Shown here one piece after another: positions 1-9,135 of a stretch of 64,000 bases of DNA. The DNA is from Sporosarcina sp. FSL K6-2383 (GTDB taxonomy: Bacteria; Bacillota; Bacilli; Bacillales_A; Planococcaceae): NCBI RefSeq assembly GCF_038618305.1, contig NZ_CP152017.1:1465501-1529500 (forward strand). The letters run 5' to 3'. Position 1 is the first letter of the stretch. Each line of letters starts with the position of its first letter. The notes under the pieces are model-generated. The model saw only the letters and a list, made by a program, of their open reading frames with translations, did no database searches and was not told the DNA's origin. The position numbers and the translations under genes are program-made.

Positions 1-774
1 CTCGATTATCACGGGTCGCCTGAGGCTTATGCTTTTGCAAAATCGGCAATCACGACGAACCAAACACAAGAGGATTACGTCATTTACAATGATGATCAGC
101 CAGGGCTTCGCAACTATGTGACGGGCTCCTTGGCAGTAAAAATACCTTTTTCTCTAACCGGAAAGAAGGAGCAGGGGATATCAGCGGATGATGAACTAAT
201 CTATTGGAACGGTGAGCCTTACGTAAAACGTTCTATTATCAAGTTGCCGGGTCAACATAATCTTGAAAATATACTTGCGGCTACTGCTGCAGCGATTCTT
301 TCTGGCTGTGATAAAACAGCCATTGAAAATGTGCTTAGCTCCTTTACAGGTGTCCGGCATCGAATGCAGTTTGTCAAAGAGTTACAGGGTCGTAAGTTTT
401 ACAATGATTCGAAAGCGACGAATACACTGGCAACGAAAAGCGCATTAGCTGCATTTCATGCGCCGACTATTTTACTAGCAGGCGGATTGGATCGTGGACA
501 GTCATTTGAAGAGCTACGACCCTATATGGCAACAATTAAAGCTGTCGTCGCACTAGGAGAAACTGCTGAGCGATTTGCTGTTTTTGCCGCTTCCTGTGGT
601 ATTGAAGAAATTATTTATGCTGAAAATGTCAAGGATGCTGTGCAAAAGGCTTATCCATTCACTGAGGTGGGAGATATTATTTTGCTGTCGCCGGCCTGTG
701 CAAGTTGGGATCAGTATGAAAGTTTCGAAGTACGGGGCGACGAATTTATTGAGGCGGTCATGCAGCTACAATGA
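1..774 (+). CDS. murD: UDP-N-acetylmuramoylalanine--D-glutamate ligase MurD, C-terminal part
   Basis: This is the last 257 residues of MurD, the cytoplasmic ATP-dependent ligase that adds D-glutamate to UDP-MurNAc-L-Ala. The reading frame is open from base 1, so the start lies outside the window. The first residues (LDYHGSPEAY) belong to the central ATPase domain. HNLENILAA leads into the C-terminal domain, which carries NDSKATNTLATK and LLAGGLDRG, both typical of MurD. The gene is followed at 20 bp by an ftsW/spoVE gene, as in the Bacillus dcw cluster. Only the truncation by the window edge is unusual. Confidence 0.95.
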   Translation, partial: LDYHGSPEAYAFAKSAITTNQTQEDYVIYNDDQPGLRNYVTGSLAVKIPFSLTGKKEQGISADDELIYWNGEPYVKRSIIKLPGQHNLENILAATAAAILSGCDKTAIENVLSSFTGVRHRMQFVKELQGRKFYNDSKATNTLATKSALAAFHAPTILLAGGLDRGQSFEELRPYMATIKAVVALGETAERFAVFAASCGIEEIIYAENVKDAVQKAYPFTEVGDIILLSPACASWDQYESFEVRGDEFIEAVMQLQ

Positions 775-794
775 TTGAGTAATTTTGCGGAAGG

Positions 795-1892
795 ATGCGT
801 TCACTGGAAAGTAAGTTGAAAACGTTGTTTATCGTTTCGGCCGTGGCGCTGTCATTCATAGGATTGGTTTTCGTCCATTCAGCGGGCTCATACTGGGGAG
901 CTGTCCATTACGTAGATTCTTCACCATTCATCGTAAAACAAGCTATTTATATGGCGGTATCGATCGGCATTGCCATTGTCATAATGAAAAGTCCATTAAC
1001 ATCCAACCCGAAAATGTGGACGGTATTCTATTCGGTTATGATCATACTACTTGTTGCAGTCCTTATACCTGGTATCGGGGCCGTAAGAAATGGATCTCAA
1101 AGTTGGATTGCTTTTGGTCCCTTTAGTATACAACCTGCCGAATTCATTAAGGTTGCACTCATCGGCAAGCTGGCTTGCAGTATGAATGATACGGCCGGGA
1201 AAGGCATTTTCCGACTAAGTCATTTCGGTTTAATCCTCCTGCCGGCAGGTCTCATCATGCTTCAACCGGATCTTGGTTCCGCGGTCATTATGATTGTTTC
1301 GGCTTTCGTCATATTATTCATCGCTGGCTACCCATTAAAGTTCTTTGCATTTCTAGGTGGTGGAGGAATTGCTGCCTTTATCGCTTTAATTGCAGCAGCA
1401 CCGTATCGTTTAGATCGTATCAAGTCATATATTGACCCTTGGAGTGATCCGCGTGGAACAGGTTTTCAAGGGATTCAGTCGCTATTTGCTATCGCTCCTG
1501 GTGGATTGGTCGGGCATGGCTATGGTAACAGTCGTCAGAAGTATTTATATTTGCCAGAGCCGCAAAATGATTTCATCTTTTCGATTATTGCGGAGGAAAC
1601 GGGATTCATCGGTGCGACTGTGGTGTTATTACTATTTGTCATGCTATTGGTGACAACGTTTGGTATCGCTATTCGAACGAAAGGACGCTATGCATTTCTG
1701 ATGGTCGCTGGAATGGGTTCGATGATTCTTTTTCAAACCTTTTTGAATGTAGGCGTTGTATCGGGACTATTGCCTGTAACAGGTGTCACACTGCCGTTCA
1801 TCAGCTACGGGGGATCGTCTTTAATGACGACTTGGATGGCGGCTGGAACTATTATGCATTTTACAAGTAATAATAAGAAGAAGCTAGGTTGA
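795..1892 (+). CDS. FtsW/RodA/SpoVE family septal peptidoglycan polymerase (SEDS protein)
   Basis: A polytopic membrane glycosyltransferase of the SEDS family, about 365 residues with roughly ten hydrophobic segments. Family motifs are visible: RNGSQSWI, QPAEFIK, QPDLGSAVI, PYRLDRI, the LPEPQNDFIFSIIAEE loop and LPFISYGGSS near the C terminus. Its place directly after murD corresponds to spoVE of B. subtilis; from sequence alone it could be the vegetative FtsW or the sporulation SpoVE. The start is uncertain: GGAAGG touches the ATG at 795 with no spacing, while CTG at 804 and TTG at 816 are further in-frame candidates. No murG or murB follows, unlike B. subtilis. Confidence 0.88.
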   Translation: MRSLESKLKTLFIVSAVALSFIGLVFVHSAGSYWGAVHYVDSSPFIVKQAIYMAVSIGIAIVIMKSPLTSNPKMWTVFYSVMIILLVAVLIPGIGAVRNGSQSWIAFGPFSIQPAEFIKVALIGKLACSMNDTAGKGIFRLSHFGLILLPAGLIMLQPDLGSAVIMIVSAFVILFIAGYPLKFFAFLGGGGIAAFIALIAAAPYRLDRIKSYIDPWSDPRGTGFQGIQSLFAIAPGGLVGHGYGNSRQKYLYLPEPQNDFIFSIIAEETGFIGATVVLLLFVMLLVTTFGIAIRTKGRYAFLMVAGMGSMILFQTFLNVGVVSGLLPVTGVTLPFISYGGSSLMTTWMAAGTIMHFTSNNKKKLG

Positions 1893-1908
1893 GAAAGGAG
1901 AGGCAGAT

Positions 1909-2706
1909 ATGGACAAAGTCATTGATATTGAAGACCGAATCCCTTCCATGCGGGAGAAGCGTCGCAGGAAGACGAACAAGAAATTCCTGTTCATGTTGAT
2001 GATATTTGTTGTTGCGCTCCTCGCTATTCTCTATTTCCAATCGGCCCTGAGTAAAATCGGTGACATAAGTGTTAAGGGGGCAGTGCTCCATGAGTCGTCC
2101 CTTTACAAGGAGCGGAGTGGGTTAACAACGGCCGCCCCTTTATGGAGTTTCAGTATTGCGAATGTGGAAGAACGATTGATGGCTATTAATGGTGTTGAGG
2201 AAGTAGCAGTTTCTCGGAAATGGCTGAGAGATATCGAAATTGTCATTACTGAATGGGACACGGTGGCTTATCTTGAAGAGGCCGGACAATATAGCTTGTT
2301 GCTCGAAAATGGTGATACATTTCCGGCGGGGGTGTTATTGCCGGAAGCAGAGGCTCCCATACTCAATAATTTCACGAATGCGGATAGTCTAAAGCGAATG
2401 TCGACTCAGTTGTTAAAAGTGGAAAATGATGTCTACCATCTCATTTCTGAAATCATTTTCGATGAGTCGGCGGAAGATGAAGAAAGTATTACCGTTTACA
2501 TGATTGATGGATTTGAAGTCCGTGCCATCATTTCGACATTTGCAGAAAGGATGGCATTCTATCCAGAAATTACTGCACAATTGAAGGGCCATGAAAAAGG
2601 TGTTATTGATATGGAGGTGGGTACATTCTTTGTTCCATTCAGTAAGATGTACGGTCCTGTAGATGAAGAAGAGGAGGTTGATCCCGTTGACGAAGAAGAC
2701 GAATGA
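1909..2706 (+). CDS. divIB: Cell division protein DivIB/FtsQ
   Basis: A bitopic divisome protein that stabilises the FtsL-DivIC complex at the septum. The 265 residues show a short basic cytoplasmic tail (MREKRRRKTNKK), one membrane segment at about residues 25-45, a POTRA domain beginning near ISVKGAVLHESS, a beta domain and a very acidic C-terminal tail. AGAAAGGAGAG precedes the ATG at a normal distance. It follows the SEDS gene by 16 bp and overlaps the start of the next gene, so the group is probably cotranscribed. Confidence 0.9.
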   Translation: MDKVIDIEDRIPSMREKRRRKTNKKFLFMLMIFVVALLAILYFQSALSKIGDISVKGAVLHESSLYKERSGLTTAAPLWSFSIANVEERLMAINGVEEVAVSRKWLRDIEIVITEWDTVAYLEEAGQYSLLLENGDTFPAGVLLPEAEAPILNNFTNADSLKRMSTQLLKVENDVYHLISEIIFDESAEDEESITVYMIDGFEVRAIISTFAERMAFYPEITAQLKGHEKGVIDMEVGTFFVPFSKMYGPVDEEEEVDPVDEEDE

Positions 2707-3409
2707 TGAGTATAAGAAGAGAGGAAGGCATATTCTTTTTTCTGTCGTCTTTCTTGTTCTTGGTTTCATACTAGCCTTTTCCTATCGAACACTTGGCACG
2801 CATGATGAAACTGATAATATTCAATCTGCATCTTTCCTCAACGAAGAAAAGTATCGGGAAGATTTGATAAGTCAACAAGAACGCAACAAGGAGTTAACGG
2901 ATGAAATCGCCGCTAAGCAGGAAGAGATTCATGAGTATGAGCGTTCTTTTTCTACTAGGGAGGAAGATCATGCTGGTCTCGTTGAAGAGGCACAGGATCT
3001 TCGCTTGCTGCTTGGTGTAATACCAGCTGTTGGACAAGGTGTCAAAATTACGCTTAAAGATGCCGAATATGATCCAGTTGAACAAAATCCGAATGATTAT
3101 ATTGTTCATGAGAGCCATATTTTTCGGGTCATCAATGAACTTAAAATTTCGGGGGCACAAGGATTAGCGATAAATGGACAAAGAATTACGTCAAATTCTT
3201 ATATTAAATGTACTGGGCCTGTTATTACGATTGATGGACGGACTTTTCCCGCGCCATTCGTTATCGAAGCGATTGGAGATATGGATGTACTGTCCGCATC
3301 ACTGCATTTAAAGGGGGGCGTCATAGATAGCCTCATTCGCGATAATATCGTTGTAACAACGGAACAACTAAAGGAAATCCAATTATCTGCATTAAGGACT
3401 GATAGTTGA
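2687..3409 (+). CDS. DUF881 family protein, YlxW-like
   Basis: One membrane helix near the N terminus (about residues 15-32) is followed by a Glu/Lys/Gln-rich coiled coil and an extracytoplasmic DUF881 domain. The family has no firmly established biochemical role; it sits between divIB and ftsA in many Bacillales (ylxW, ylxX). I place the start at TTG 2687 because GAGGAGG at 2671-2677 stands 9 nt upstream; an in-frame ATG at 2663 lies in front of that ribosome-binding site and would lack one. With this start the gene overlaps divIB by 20 bp and encodes 240 residues. Confidence 0.75.
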   Translation: MTKKTNDEYKKRGRHILFSVVFLVLGFILAFSYRTLGTHDETDNIQSASFLNEEKYREDLISQQERNKELTDEIAAKQEEIHEYERSFSTREEDHAGLVEEAQDLRLLLGVIPAVGQGVKITLKDAEYDPVEQNPNDYIVHESHIFRVINELKISGAQGLAINGQRITSNSYIKCTGPVITIDGRTFPAPFVIEAIGDMDVLSASLHLKGGVIDSLIRDNIVVTTEQLKEIQLSALRTDS

Positions 3410-3427
3410 AGGTAGGAGGTTGGACGG

Positions 3428-4147
3428 GTGAAAAAAGTGATACATTGGAGATTCACGTTAATCTTACTAATCGTTGGGTTTATGATAGCCGTCCAATACA
3501 GTTCGATGAAAAGTCCGGAGGAGCGCGATACACGAGATATTTGGACGATTCGCAATGAGTTGTCCACAGAAAAACAGCTACACTCCGAATTACTGTCTGA
3601 AATCCGCGAGTTGGACAGAACGATTTATACCTACAAATCATTAAATGATGAAAATACAGGGAAAGCCCTTACTGAAACGGTAGACAATTTGTATCGACAG
3701 GCGGGTATGACAGATGTGGAAGGTCCGGGTATTCTTATCGAAGTACGACCATCTGCAGAAAGCATTGCATACGGCATGCCAATCCAAGATATTTCCCCAG
3801 ACCTACTGACCCGTTTTGTCAATGAAGTGAGTCGTTACAAAGGGTTCACACTTGAAATTGACGGTAAACGATTTACAACATTAAGTTCAATCAGGGATAT
3901 CAATAGCGTGACGACGGTAAATGGATTGAACGTGTCAACCCCGCCGTTTTCTATAAAGATTATTTCACCATCGCAGAAGGAAACTGAAAAGATGTACAAT
4001 TATTTAGCTGCCTCACCGATTCACGATGATTTTTATCTGGACAATCTTCTGTTGGATATCGGAAAACCAATAGCGCAAATGGAAATCCGTGGCTTTTCAG
4101 AGAAATTCGATAACCAATTTTTGAAGGAACTGCCGAAGGGAGAATGA
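3428..4147 (+). CDS. DUF881 family protein, YlxX-like
   Basis: A second DUF881 protein of 239 residues, a tandem paralogue of the preceding gene. It has an N-terminal membrane helix (about residues 8-24), a coiled-coil stretch (about 35-85) and a conserved DUF881 domain with NEVSRYKGFTLEIDGKRF. The start is GTG 3428 behind GTAGGAGG. The gene overlaps sbp by four bases or nearly abuts it, depending on the sbp start. Location in the dcw cluster suggests a role around the envelope or divisome, but this is only context. Confidence 0.78.
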   Translation: MKKVIHWRFTLILLIVGFMIAVQYSSMKSPEERDTRDIWTIRNELSTEKQLHSELLSEIRELDRTIYTYKSLNDENTGKALTETVDNLYRQAGMTDVEGPGILIEVRPSAESIAYGMPIQDISPDLLTRFVNEVSRYKGFTLEIDGKRFTTLSSIRDINSVTTVNGLNVSTPPFSIKIISPSQKETEKMYNYLAASPIHDDFYLDNLLLDIGKPIAQMEIRGFSEKFDNQFLKELPKGE

Positions 4148-4149
4148 CT

Positions 4150-4521
4150 ATGTGGTTACCTTTGCTCGGGCTGATACTTGGAATTTCACTTGGTTTATTA
4201 TCAGACATACAAATTCCACAAATTTATAGCAATTACTTATCGATTGCAGTGCTCGCTGCTCTCGATACGTTATTTGGAGGCATCAGGGCCTATTTACAGC
4301 AGGTGTATGATGATAAGGTGTTTGTGTCAGGGTTCTTCTTCAACATTGCTCTTGCGGCTGTTCTGGCATTTCTAGGCGTACATTTAGGAGTTGATTTGTA
4401 TTTAGCAGCAGTTTTTGCCTTTGGTGTACGATTATTCCAAAATATCGCCGTCATTAGGAGGATTATACTCACTAAATGGACGGAGCGGGGCAAACATTCT
4501 GCGACAAATGCTTCGGAATAA
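4150..4521 (+). CDS. sbp: Small basic membrane protein Sbp (DUF1290)
   Basis: A 123-residue protein matching the Sbp family: MWLPLLGLILGI at the start, SNYLSIAVLAALDTLFGGIRA, FVSGFFFNIALA and GVRLFQNIAVIRR. It has about three hydrophobic segments and a basic, hydrophilic C terminus. The function is unknown; in Bacillus it lies just upstream of ftsA, as here. ATG 4150 fits the usual N terminus (MWLP) and stands about 6 nt behind GGGAGA; the ATG at 4144 overlaps the stop of the previous gene and is the alternative. Confidence 0.85.
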   Translation: MWLPLLGLILGISLGLLSDIQIPQIYSNYLSIAVLAALDTLFGGIRAYLQQVYDDKVFVSGFFFNIALAAVLAFLGVHLGVDLYLAAVFAFGVRLFQNIAVIRRIILTKWTERGKHSATNASE

Positions 4522-4547
4522 AAGGATTTGAATAAGAGATGTCGAAA
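4521..4547 (+). promoter_or_regulatory. SigH-type promoter of ftsA-ftsZ
   Basis: AAAGGATTT (4521-4529) and GTCGAAA (4541-4547) are 11 bp apart. This matches the SigH consensus RNAGGAWWW-N11/12-RNNGAAT except for the last base. In B. subtilis ftsAZ is known to have a SigH promoter used at sporulation onset. The assignment is by pattern and position. Confidence 0.6.
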
Positions 4548-4635
4548 ATATTTAGACAATGCGCCTGTAATACAATAGAATGGGGTATATATGTAATATT
4601 AGTGTTTAGAAATAGTTGTAATGGGAGGTGCTAGT

Positions 4636-5919
4636 TTGAGCCAATCAGAATTATATGTATCACTTGATATAGGTTCTTCAACAGTTAAAGTGTTAATAGG
4701 TGAAGTGGATGGTGGGACCCTACATGTCATTGGGGTAGGCAATGTCCAATCTGCCGGAATCCGCAAAGGGACAATTATTGATATTGATGCAACCGTTCAA
4801 TCTATCCGAAAAGCGGTTGACCAAGCAGAACGAATGATTGGAATGCAAATTCGCGAAGTCATTCTCGGTATTCCTGCAAATGGTATTTTATTGCAGGATG
4901 TCAAAGGTGTTGTAGCTGTTAACTCGGAAAATCGGGAAATTACAGACGATGATTTGGAACGAGTGATGAAATCGGCGCAAGTGATGTCCGTCCCGCCAGA
5001 ACGAGAAATTGTTAATATTATTCCGAAGCAGTTTATTGTTGATGACTATGATGAAATTACAGATCCCCGTGGAATGATTGGTGTACGTCTTGAAATGGAT
5101 GGTACACTAATTACGACATCCAAAACGCTTGTTCATAATATATTGCGCTGTGTCGAGCGTGCGGGTCTTGTCATTCGTGAAATTTACTTACAACCGTTAG
5201 CCGCAGGTACATTTGCATTGACGGATGATGAGAAAAATCATGGAACTGCCTTTATTGATATCGGTGGAGGTTCTACAACAATTGCGATATTCGGAGAAAA
5301 TCGGTTTATGGCAACGGCGGTTATCCCAGTAGGCGGTGACCATATTACGAAAGATTTATCGATTATTTTAAAAACACCAACTGAACAAGCAAGAAAGATT
5401 AAGCATCAATACGGTCACGCCTTTTCGGATGATGCTTCCGATGATGAGTTATTTGAAGTACCTGTCATTGGGGCAGATTCAAAAGATCAATATAGCCAAC
5501 GATACATATCGGAAATTATTGGTGTCCGACTGGAAGAGCTCTTTGAACTCATTTTGGACGAGTTTTATCGCATGGGCATACGTGACTTACCAGGAGGTGT
5601 CGTACTAACTGGTGGAATTACGAAGCTTGATGGTATTTTACAGCTTGCTAGACATGTGTTGAAAACGAGAGTTCGTATTCATACACCAGAATATATCGGT
5701 GTAAGAGAGCCGATGTATTCGACGGCAGTAGGGCTGATACGTTATGCACATATGCAAGATGCCTATTTTGGTCATGAATCGGCTTCGGAGACGGTGACAG
5801 CGATAGATCATCATGCACCTGCTTCGAGTAACAAGAACAAGCCGGTGGAAAGTAATAAGGAAAAGAAGCCAGGCATTTTGGATAAGGCTAAGAAAGTTTT
5901 CGACAATTTCTTTGAATAA
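4636..5919 (+). CDS. ftsA: Cell division protein FtsA
   Basis: The actin-like ATPase that tethers FtsZ filaments to the membrane. The 427 residues show the phosphate loops DIGSSTVKV and IDIGGGSTTIAIF, the adenosine motif VLTGGITKLDG and a C-terminal amphipathic membrane-targeting helix (KAKKVFDNFFE). TTG 4636 is chosen because GGGAGGTG is correctly placed upstream and the product then begins MSQSELYVSLDIG, as in Bacillus FtsA; ATG 4621 lies before the ribosome-binding site. ftsZ follows after 20 bp. Confidence 0.95.
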   Translation: MSQSELYVSLDIGSSTVKVLIGEVDGGTLHVIGVGNVQSAGIRKGTIIDIDATVQSIRKAVDQAERMIGMQIREVILGIPANGILLQDVKGVVAVNSENREITDDDLERVMKSAQVMSVPPEREIVNIIPKQFIVDDYDEITDPRGMIGVRLEMDGTLITTSKTLVHNILRCVERAGLVIREIYLQPLAAGTFALTDDEKNHGTAFIDIGGGSTTIAIFGENRFMATAVIPVGGDHITKDLSIILKTPTEQARKIKHQYGHAFSDDASDDELFEVPVIGADSKDQYSQRYISEIIGVRLEELFELILDEFYRMGIRDLPGGVVLTGGITKLDGILQLARHVLKTRVRIHTPEYIGVREPMYSTAVGLIRYAHMQDAYFGHESASETVTAIDHHAPASSNKNKPVESNKEKKPGILDKAKKVFDNFFE

Positions 5920-5939
5920 GTGAATGAGGAGGAGAGACG

Positions 5940-7109
5940 ATGCTAGAATTTGATACAAATGTCGACGCACTTGCGGTTATCAAGGTAATCGGAGTTGGCG
6001 GCGGTGGCAATAATGCTGTAAATCGAATGATTGAACATGGTGTACGAGGTGTGGAATTCATAGCAGTGAACACGGATGCACAAGCTCTCAACCTATCAAG
6101 TGCGGAAGTAAAATTACAAATAGGTGGTAAACTAACACGCGGGCTTGGAGCAGGTGCAAATCCAGAGGTTGGTAAAAAGGCTGCTGAAGAAAGTAAGGAA
6201 CAGCTAGAAGAAGCGCTACGCGGTGCAGATATGGTATTTGTCACGGCTGGTATGGGCGGTGGAACAGGGACAGGTGCTGCACCTGTTATTGCACAAATTG
6301 CGAAGGATCTTGGCGCACTGACAGTGGGTGTTGTTACAAGACCGTTTACATTTGAAGGGCGCAAGCGTTCCACTCAAGCAATCGGTGGTATTACTGCAAT
6401 GAAGGAATCTGTCGATACGCTTATCGTGATTCCGAATGATAAATTACTAGAAATTGTTGATAAGAATACACCGATGCTTGAAGCATTCCGCGAAGCGGAT
6501 AATGTTCTACGTCAAGGGGTACAAGGGATTTCAGATTTGATCGCTGTACCGGGGCTTATTAACCTCGACTTTGCGGATGTGAAGACAATTATGTCCAATA
6601 AAGGCTCAGCATTAATGGGAATTGGGATGGCAACTGGTGAAAACCGGGCGGCAGAAGCAGCAAAGAAAGCTATTTCAAGCCCATTACTTGAAACGTCTAT
6701 CGACGGTGCAAAAGGTGTTTTGATGAATATTACGGGTGGTTCAAACTTGAGTCTATTCGAAGTTCAGGAAGCCGCAGACATTGTAGCCTCTGCATCAGAT
6801 GAAGATGTCAATATGATCTTCGGTTCTGTCATCAATGATGATTTGAAAGATGAAATTATCGTTACAGTTATTGCAACAGGATTTAACGAAGCGCAACTTA
6901 CACAAGCACGACCTGCAAGGAGTGCAGGCTTTGGTGCAGGCCGTCAACAGCCTGCTGAACAGCCAGCAACAGCACAACAGCCGCTTGTACGTGAGCGCAG
7001 GGAGGAAGCGGCGCCGTTTCAGCAACAGGAACCAACGCGCCAGCAACAGGGCAGTCAGCAGGATGACACGCTCGACATCCCAACATTTTTACGCAATCGT
7101 CGTCGATAA
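5940..7109 (+). CDS. ftsZ: Cell division GTPase FtsZ
   Basis: Bacterial tubulin that forms the Z ring. Visible motifs are [13 protein letters not shown] for nucleotide binding, the tubulin signature [10 protein letters not shown], and [11 protein letters not shown] containing the T7 catalytic loop. A Gln-rich linker (about residues 325-375) is followed by the conserved C-terminal peptide [11 protein letters not shown], which binds FtsA, SepF and others. The length of 389 residues is typical. GAGGAGGAGAG precedes the ATG. A strong terminator follows immediately, so this ends the dcw transcript. Confidence 0.98.
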   Translation: MLEFDTNVDALAVIKVIGVGGGGNNAVNRMIEHGVRGVEFIAVNTDAQALNLSSAEVKLQIGGKLTRGLGAGANPEVGKKAAEESKEQLEEALRGADMVFVTAGMGGGTGTGAAPVIAQIAKDLGALTVGVVTRPFTFEGRKRSTQAIGGITAMKESVDTLIVIPNDKLLEIVDKNTPMLEAFREADNVLRQGVQGISDLIAVPGLINLDFADVKTIMSNKGSALMGIGMATGENRAAEAAKKAISSPLLETSIDGAKGVLMNITGGSNLSLFEVQEAADIVASASDEDVNMIFGSVINDDLKDEIIVTVIATGFNEAQLTQARPARSAGFGAGRQQPAEQPATAQQPLVRERREEAAPFQQQEPTRQQQGSQQDDTLDIPTFLRNRRR

Positions 7110-7116
7110 AAAAAGA

Positions 7117-7159
7117 AAAGCTACGTCCTTATCAATTTTGATAAGGACGTAGCTTTTTT
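7117..7159 (+). terminator. Rho-independent terminator after ftsZ
   Basis: A perfect 18-bp stem (7117-7134 with 7139-7156) and a 4-nt loop, followed by a T run, starts 7 nt after the ftsZ stop codon. Confidence 0.93.
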
Positions 7160-7191
7160 ATTGTCTAGTAAATTATAAAATTTTCGTAATT

Positions 7192-7335
7192 CGTAGTCCA
7201 GTTTGTCGGAAAGGTAGCCGAGTTCGTGAAAAAGGTAGTCGGGTTTCCCCGAGGTAGTCGAGTTTTCGTAATTCGTAGTCCAGTTTGTCCGAAAGGTAGC
7301 CGAGTTCACGAAAAAGGTAGCTGAGTTGCCCTGCG
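7192..7335. repeat. 21-bp tandem array, family GGTAGTCSAGTT (7 units)
   Basis: Seven units begin at 7192, 7213, 7234, 7253, 7274, 7295 and 7316; the spacing is 21 bp except one unit of 19. Each begins GGTAG(T/C)C(G/C)AGTT or nearly so, followed by a variable end. There are no unique spacers, so this is not a CRISPR. The same unit forms a larger array at 30367-30676. It lies right after the ftsZ terminator. Function unknown. Confidence 0.92.
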
Positions 7336-7349
7336 AAATCCAAGAATAT

Positions 7350-7443
7350 ACTTTTAGTGGTGGAACTATGCGAAGGGCGAAGAAAAGTCCCAATTGAATT
7401 ATTTTCGCTTGGGACGTGGAAAGAGGCGCTTTAGCGCTTTTGT
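7350..7443. repeat. Conserved flank of the 21-bp array, with GTCCCAA hairpin
   Basis: About 95 bp that recur after the second 21-bp array (30686-30772). Shared parts are AGAATATA, the ATGCGAAG box, a hairpin starting GTCCCAA and ending TTGGGAC (7387-7415), and GTGGAMAGAGGCGCTTT. The downstream end here can form a second GC-rich hairpin around GCGCTTTAGCGC. Array plus flank therefore behave as one composite element. Confidence 0.8.
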
Positions 7444-7565
7444 TCTTTCCAAAAAAACATGGAGAAAAAGTGCAATATATGTCGGTTATTTCATAGGTTT
7501 TCCTCCTTGTTCTGACAAATATTTTAGCCTATAGATGCTATCGTTGTTTGCAGGGAGGGCGGTCT

Positions 7566-8408
7566 ATGTACGGGGAAATCATTATTGGCGTGAATATGCT
7601 GTTCAATTATGCCATCCTGTCATTTGCGAACAAAGTAGGTAACGCTCATGCGACTCGAAGACGTCTCCTGCTCGCTTCCTTTGTAGGTGCACTACCTGTC
7701 ACCATTTTTTCGTCATCCGCTGTCGCTGTTGTTCTGTCTTTTATCGGCATGACCTATTGTGCTTTTGGCAAGGCTTTTGAACCGTGGAAGAAATCTGCAA
7801 CGATGGTGTTGATTGGCGCGGTATTTGCTGGAGGGTTATTAACGGCATTCCACTTCCGCATTCCGACAATCAATTCATCGCTTAACGTCCTGAGTTATGC
7901 GGTTGTGGCGTATGTTGCCCTCTATTTCATGAAAAAGAAATGGCTGGATGTGAGGACAGCTCGTCATGTATCAGAACTTAAATCGTCGTCTGTTCTCCAG
8001 ATTTGGGAGAAGAGTATTCCGATGGATGTATTCATCGATTCTGGTAATAGCTGCACAGAACCGTTGTCGGGCGCACCCGTCCATTTTGTAGCGTTGAAGG
8101 CAGTGGAAGAGTATATGCCTGATGATTTAAAGGAGCCACTGCTTACTTGGGATGGCACTCCCTCGTTATCGGAGTTTCCAGAGGATTATCAAAAATCGCT
8201 GCGGTTGATACGATTACTGACAATTCAAGGACGGTCATGGGCAGTAGGCTTAAAATTTGAACAATGGACAATTGGAGCCGGCAATCCGCTACAACATGGT
8301 TATATCGTGCTGACCAAAAATGATCGTCGCTATCCTGACGGTGCACAAGCCATTTTACACGTATCTGCAATGGAATCATTAAAAGGGGGAACTGTACATG
8401 TTGCATGA
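7566..8408 (+). CDS. spoIIGA: Sporulation sigma-E processing peptidase SpoIIGA
   Basis: The membrane aspartic protease that cleaves pro-SigE after asymmetric division. The N-terminal half has about five hydrophobic segments (residues 1-125). The C-terminal half holds the protease motif FIDSGNS with the catalytic aspartate at residue 158. The length of 280 residues is close to B. subtilis SpoIIGA. ATG 7566 is chosen because GGGAGGGCGG stands just upstream and the product starts [12 protein letters not shown]; an in-frame TTG at 7548 precedes that site. It overlaps sigE by 11 bp, so protease and substrate are cotranscribed. Confidence 0.93.
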   Translation: MYGEIIIGVNMLFNYAILSFANKVGNAHATRRRLLLASFVGALPVTIFSSSAVAVVLSFIGMTYCAFGKAFEPWKKSATMVLIGAVFAGGLLTAFHFRIPTINSSLNVLSYAVVAYVALYFMKKKWLDVRTARHVSELKSSSVLQIWEKSIPMDVFIDSGNSCTEPLSGAPVHFVALKAVEEYMPDDLKEPLLTWDGTPSLSEFPEDYQKSLRLIRLLTIQGRSWAVGLKFEQWTIGAGNPLQHGYIVLTKNDRRYPDGAQAILHVSAMESLKGGTVHVA

Positions 8409-9108
8409 ATTGAAGAGGTGGATGTCGGTAATTGCCAGCTTTTTTAAACGAAAAAACGGCGTATACTACATCGGAGGACATGAATCACTGCCGAAACCAT
8501 TGACACGTGAGGAAGAAGCGAAGGCGATTCATGCTTTTATGGAGGGCGATATGAATGCGCGAGACACACTCATTGAAAAAAATCTTCGTCTCGTCGTATA
8601 CATTGCTCGTCGTTTTGATAATACCAATACACATATCGAAGACCTCATTAGCATTGGGGCCATTGGACTTATCAAAGCGATTGAGACATTTAAAATTGAT
8701 AAAAACATTAAATTAGCCACATACGCATCGCGCTGTATTGAAAATGAAATTCTCATGCATTTACGCAAAACAAATCGAACGCGATCAGAAATTTCTTTTG
8801 ATGAACCGCTTAATTCAGATGCAGATGGCAATGAATTACTTCTTTCTGATATTCTCGGCACAGATGAGCATATTATTACCGATGATGTTGAAAAGAAAAT
8901 TGAACGTCAGCATATGATTGAGGCGATTGGAACGCTTGACGAACGAGAGCGTTATATTATGGAATGTCGCTTTGGCTTAACGGGACAAGTGGAAATGACG
9001 CAAAAGGAAGTGGCGGAATTGCTCGGGATTTCCCAATCCTATATTTCACGGCTTGAAAAGAAAATTATTATGGATTTACGTGAACGATTAAATCATTCCA
9101 TTGTGTGA
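8398..9108 (+). CDS. sigE: RNA polymerase sporulation sigma factor SigE (pro-sigma-E)
   Basis: Early mother-cell sigma factor, 236 residues. The first ~23 residues form the inhibitory pro-sequence ([20 protein letters not shown]); the processing region NGVYYIGG matches the B. subtilis cleavage context between two tyrosines (here Tyr23-Tyr24). Region 2 is present ([19 protein letters not shown], [30 protein letters not shown]) and region 4 contains a helix-turn-helix ([18 protein letters not shown]). AAAAGGGGGAACTGTAC precedes the ATG, inside the end of spoIIGA. Confidence 0.97.
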   Translation: MLHELKRWMSVIASFFKRKNGVYYIGGHESLPKPLTREEEAKAIHAFMEGDMNARDTLIEKNLRLVVYIARRFDNTNTHIEDLISIGAIGLIKAIETFKIDKNIKLATYASRCIENEILMHLRKTNRTRSEISFDEPLNSDADGNELLLSDILGTDEHIITDDVEKKIERQHMIEAIGTLDERERYIMECRFGLTGQVEMTQKEVAELLGISQSYISRLEKKIIMDLRERLNHSIV

Positions 9109-9135
9109 TGGGTGAAATTGGAGATGTGATTTCCC

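Noticed and set aside
4571..4576. TACAAT as a SigA -10 box for ftsA with TTAGAC at 4552.
   Set aside because: The spacer is 13 bp, too short. A vegetative promoter probably exists but I cannot place it.
5888..6373. 161-residue minus-strand frame.
   Set aside because: Entirely antisense to ftsA/ftsZ and low in complexity (Ser/Pro/Ala), a typical shadow frame.
7192..7335. CRISPR array.
   Set aside because: Units are contiguous 21-bp repeats without unique spacers, unit ends are shared between units, and no cas gene is nearby.
7121..7393. Minus-strand 90-residue frame through the ftsZ terminator and the array.
   Set aside because: It consists of translated repeat units and the terminator stem; no ribosome-binding site.
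7509..7530. Spo0A box and promoter before spoIIGA (TGACAAA near 7512).
   Set aside because: The site deviates from TGTCGAA at more than one position in either orientation and no -10/-35 pair with the expected long spacer is convincing, although Spo0A control is likely from family knowledge.
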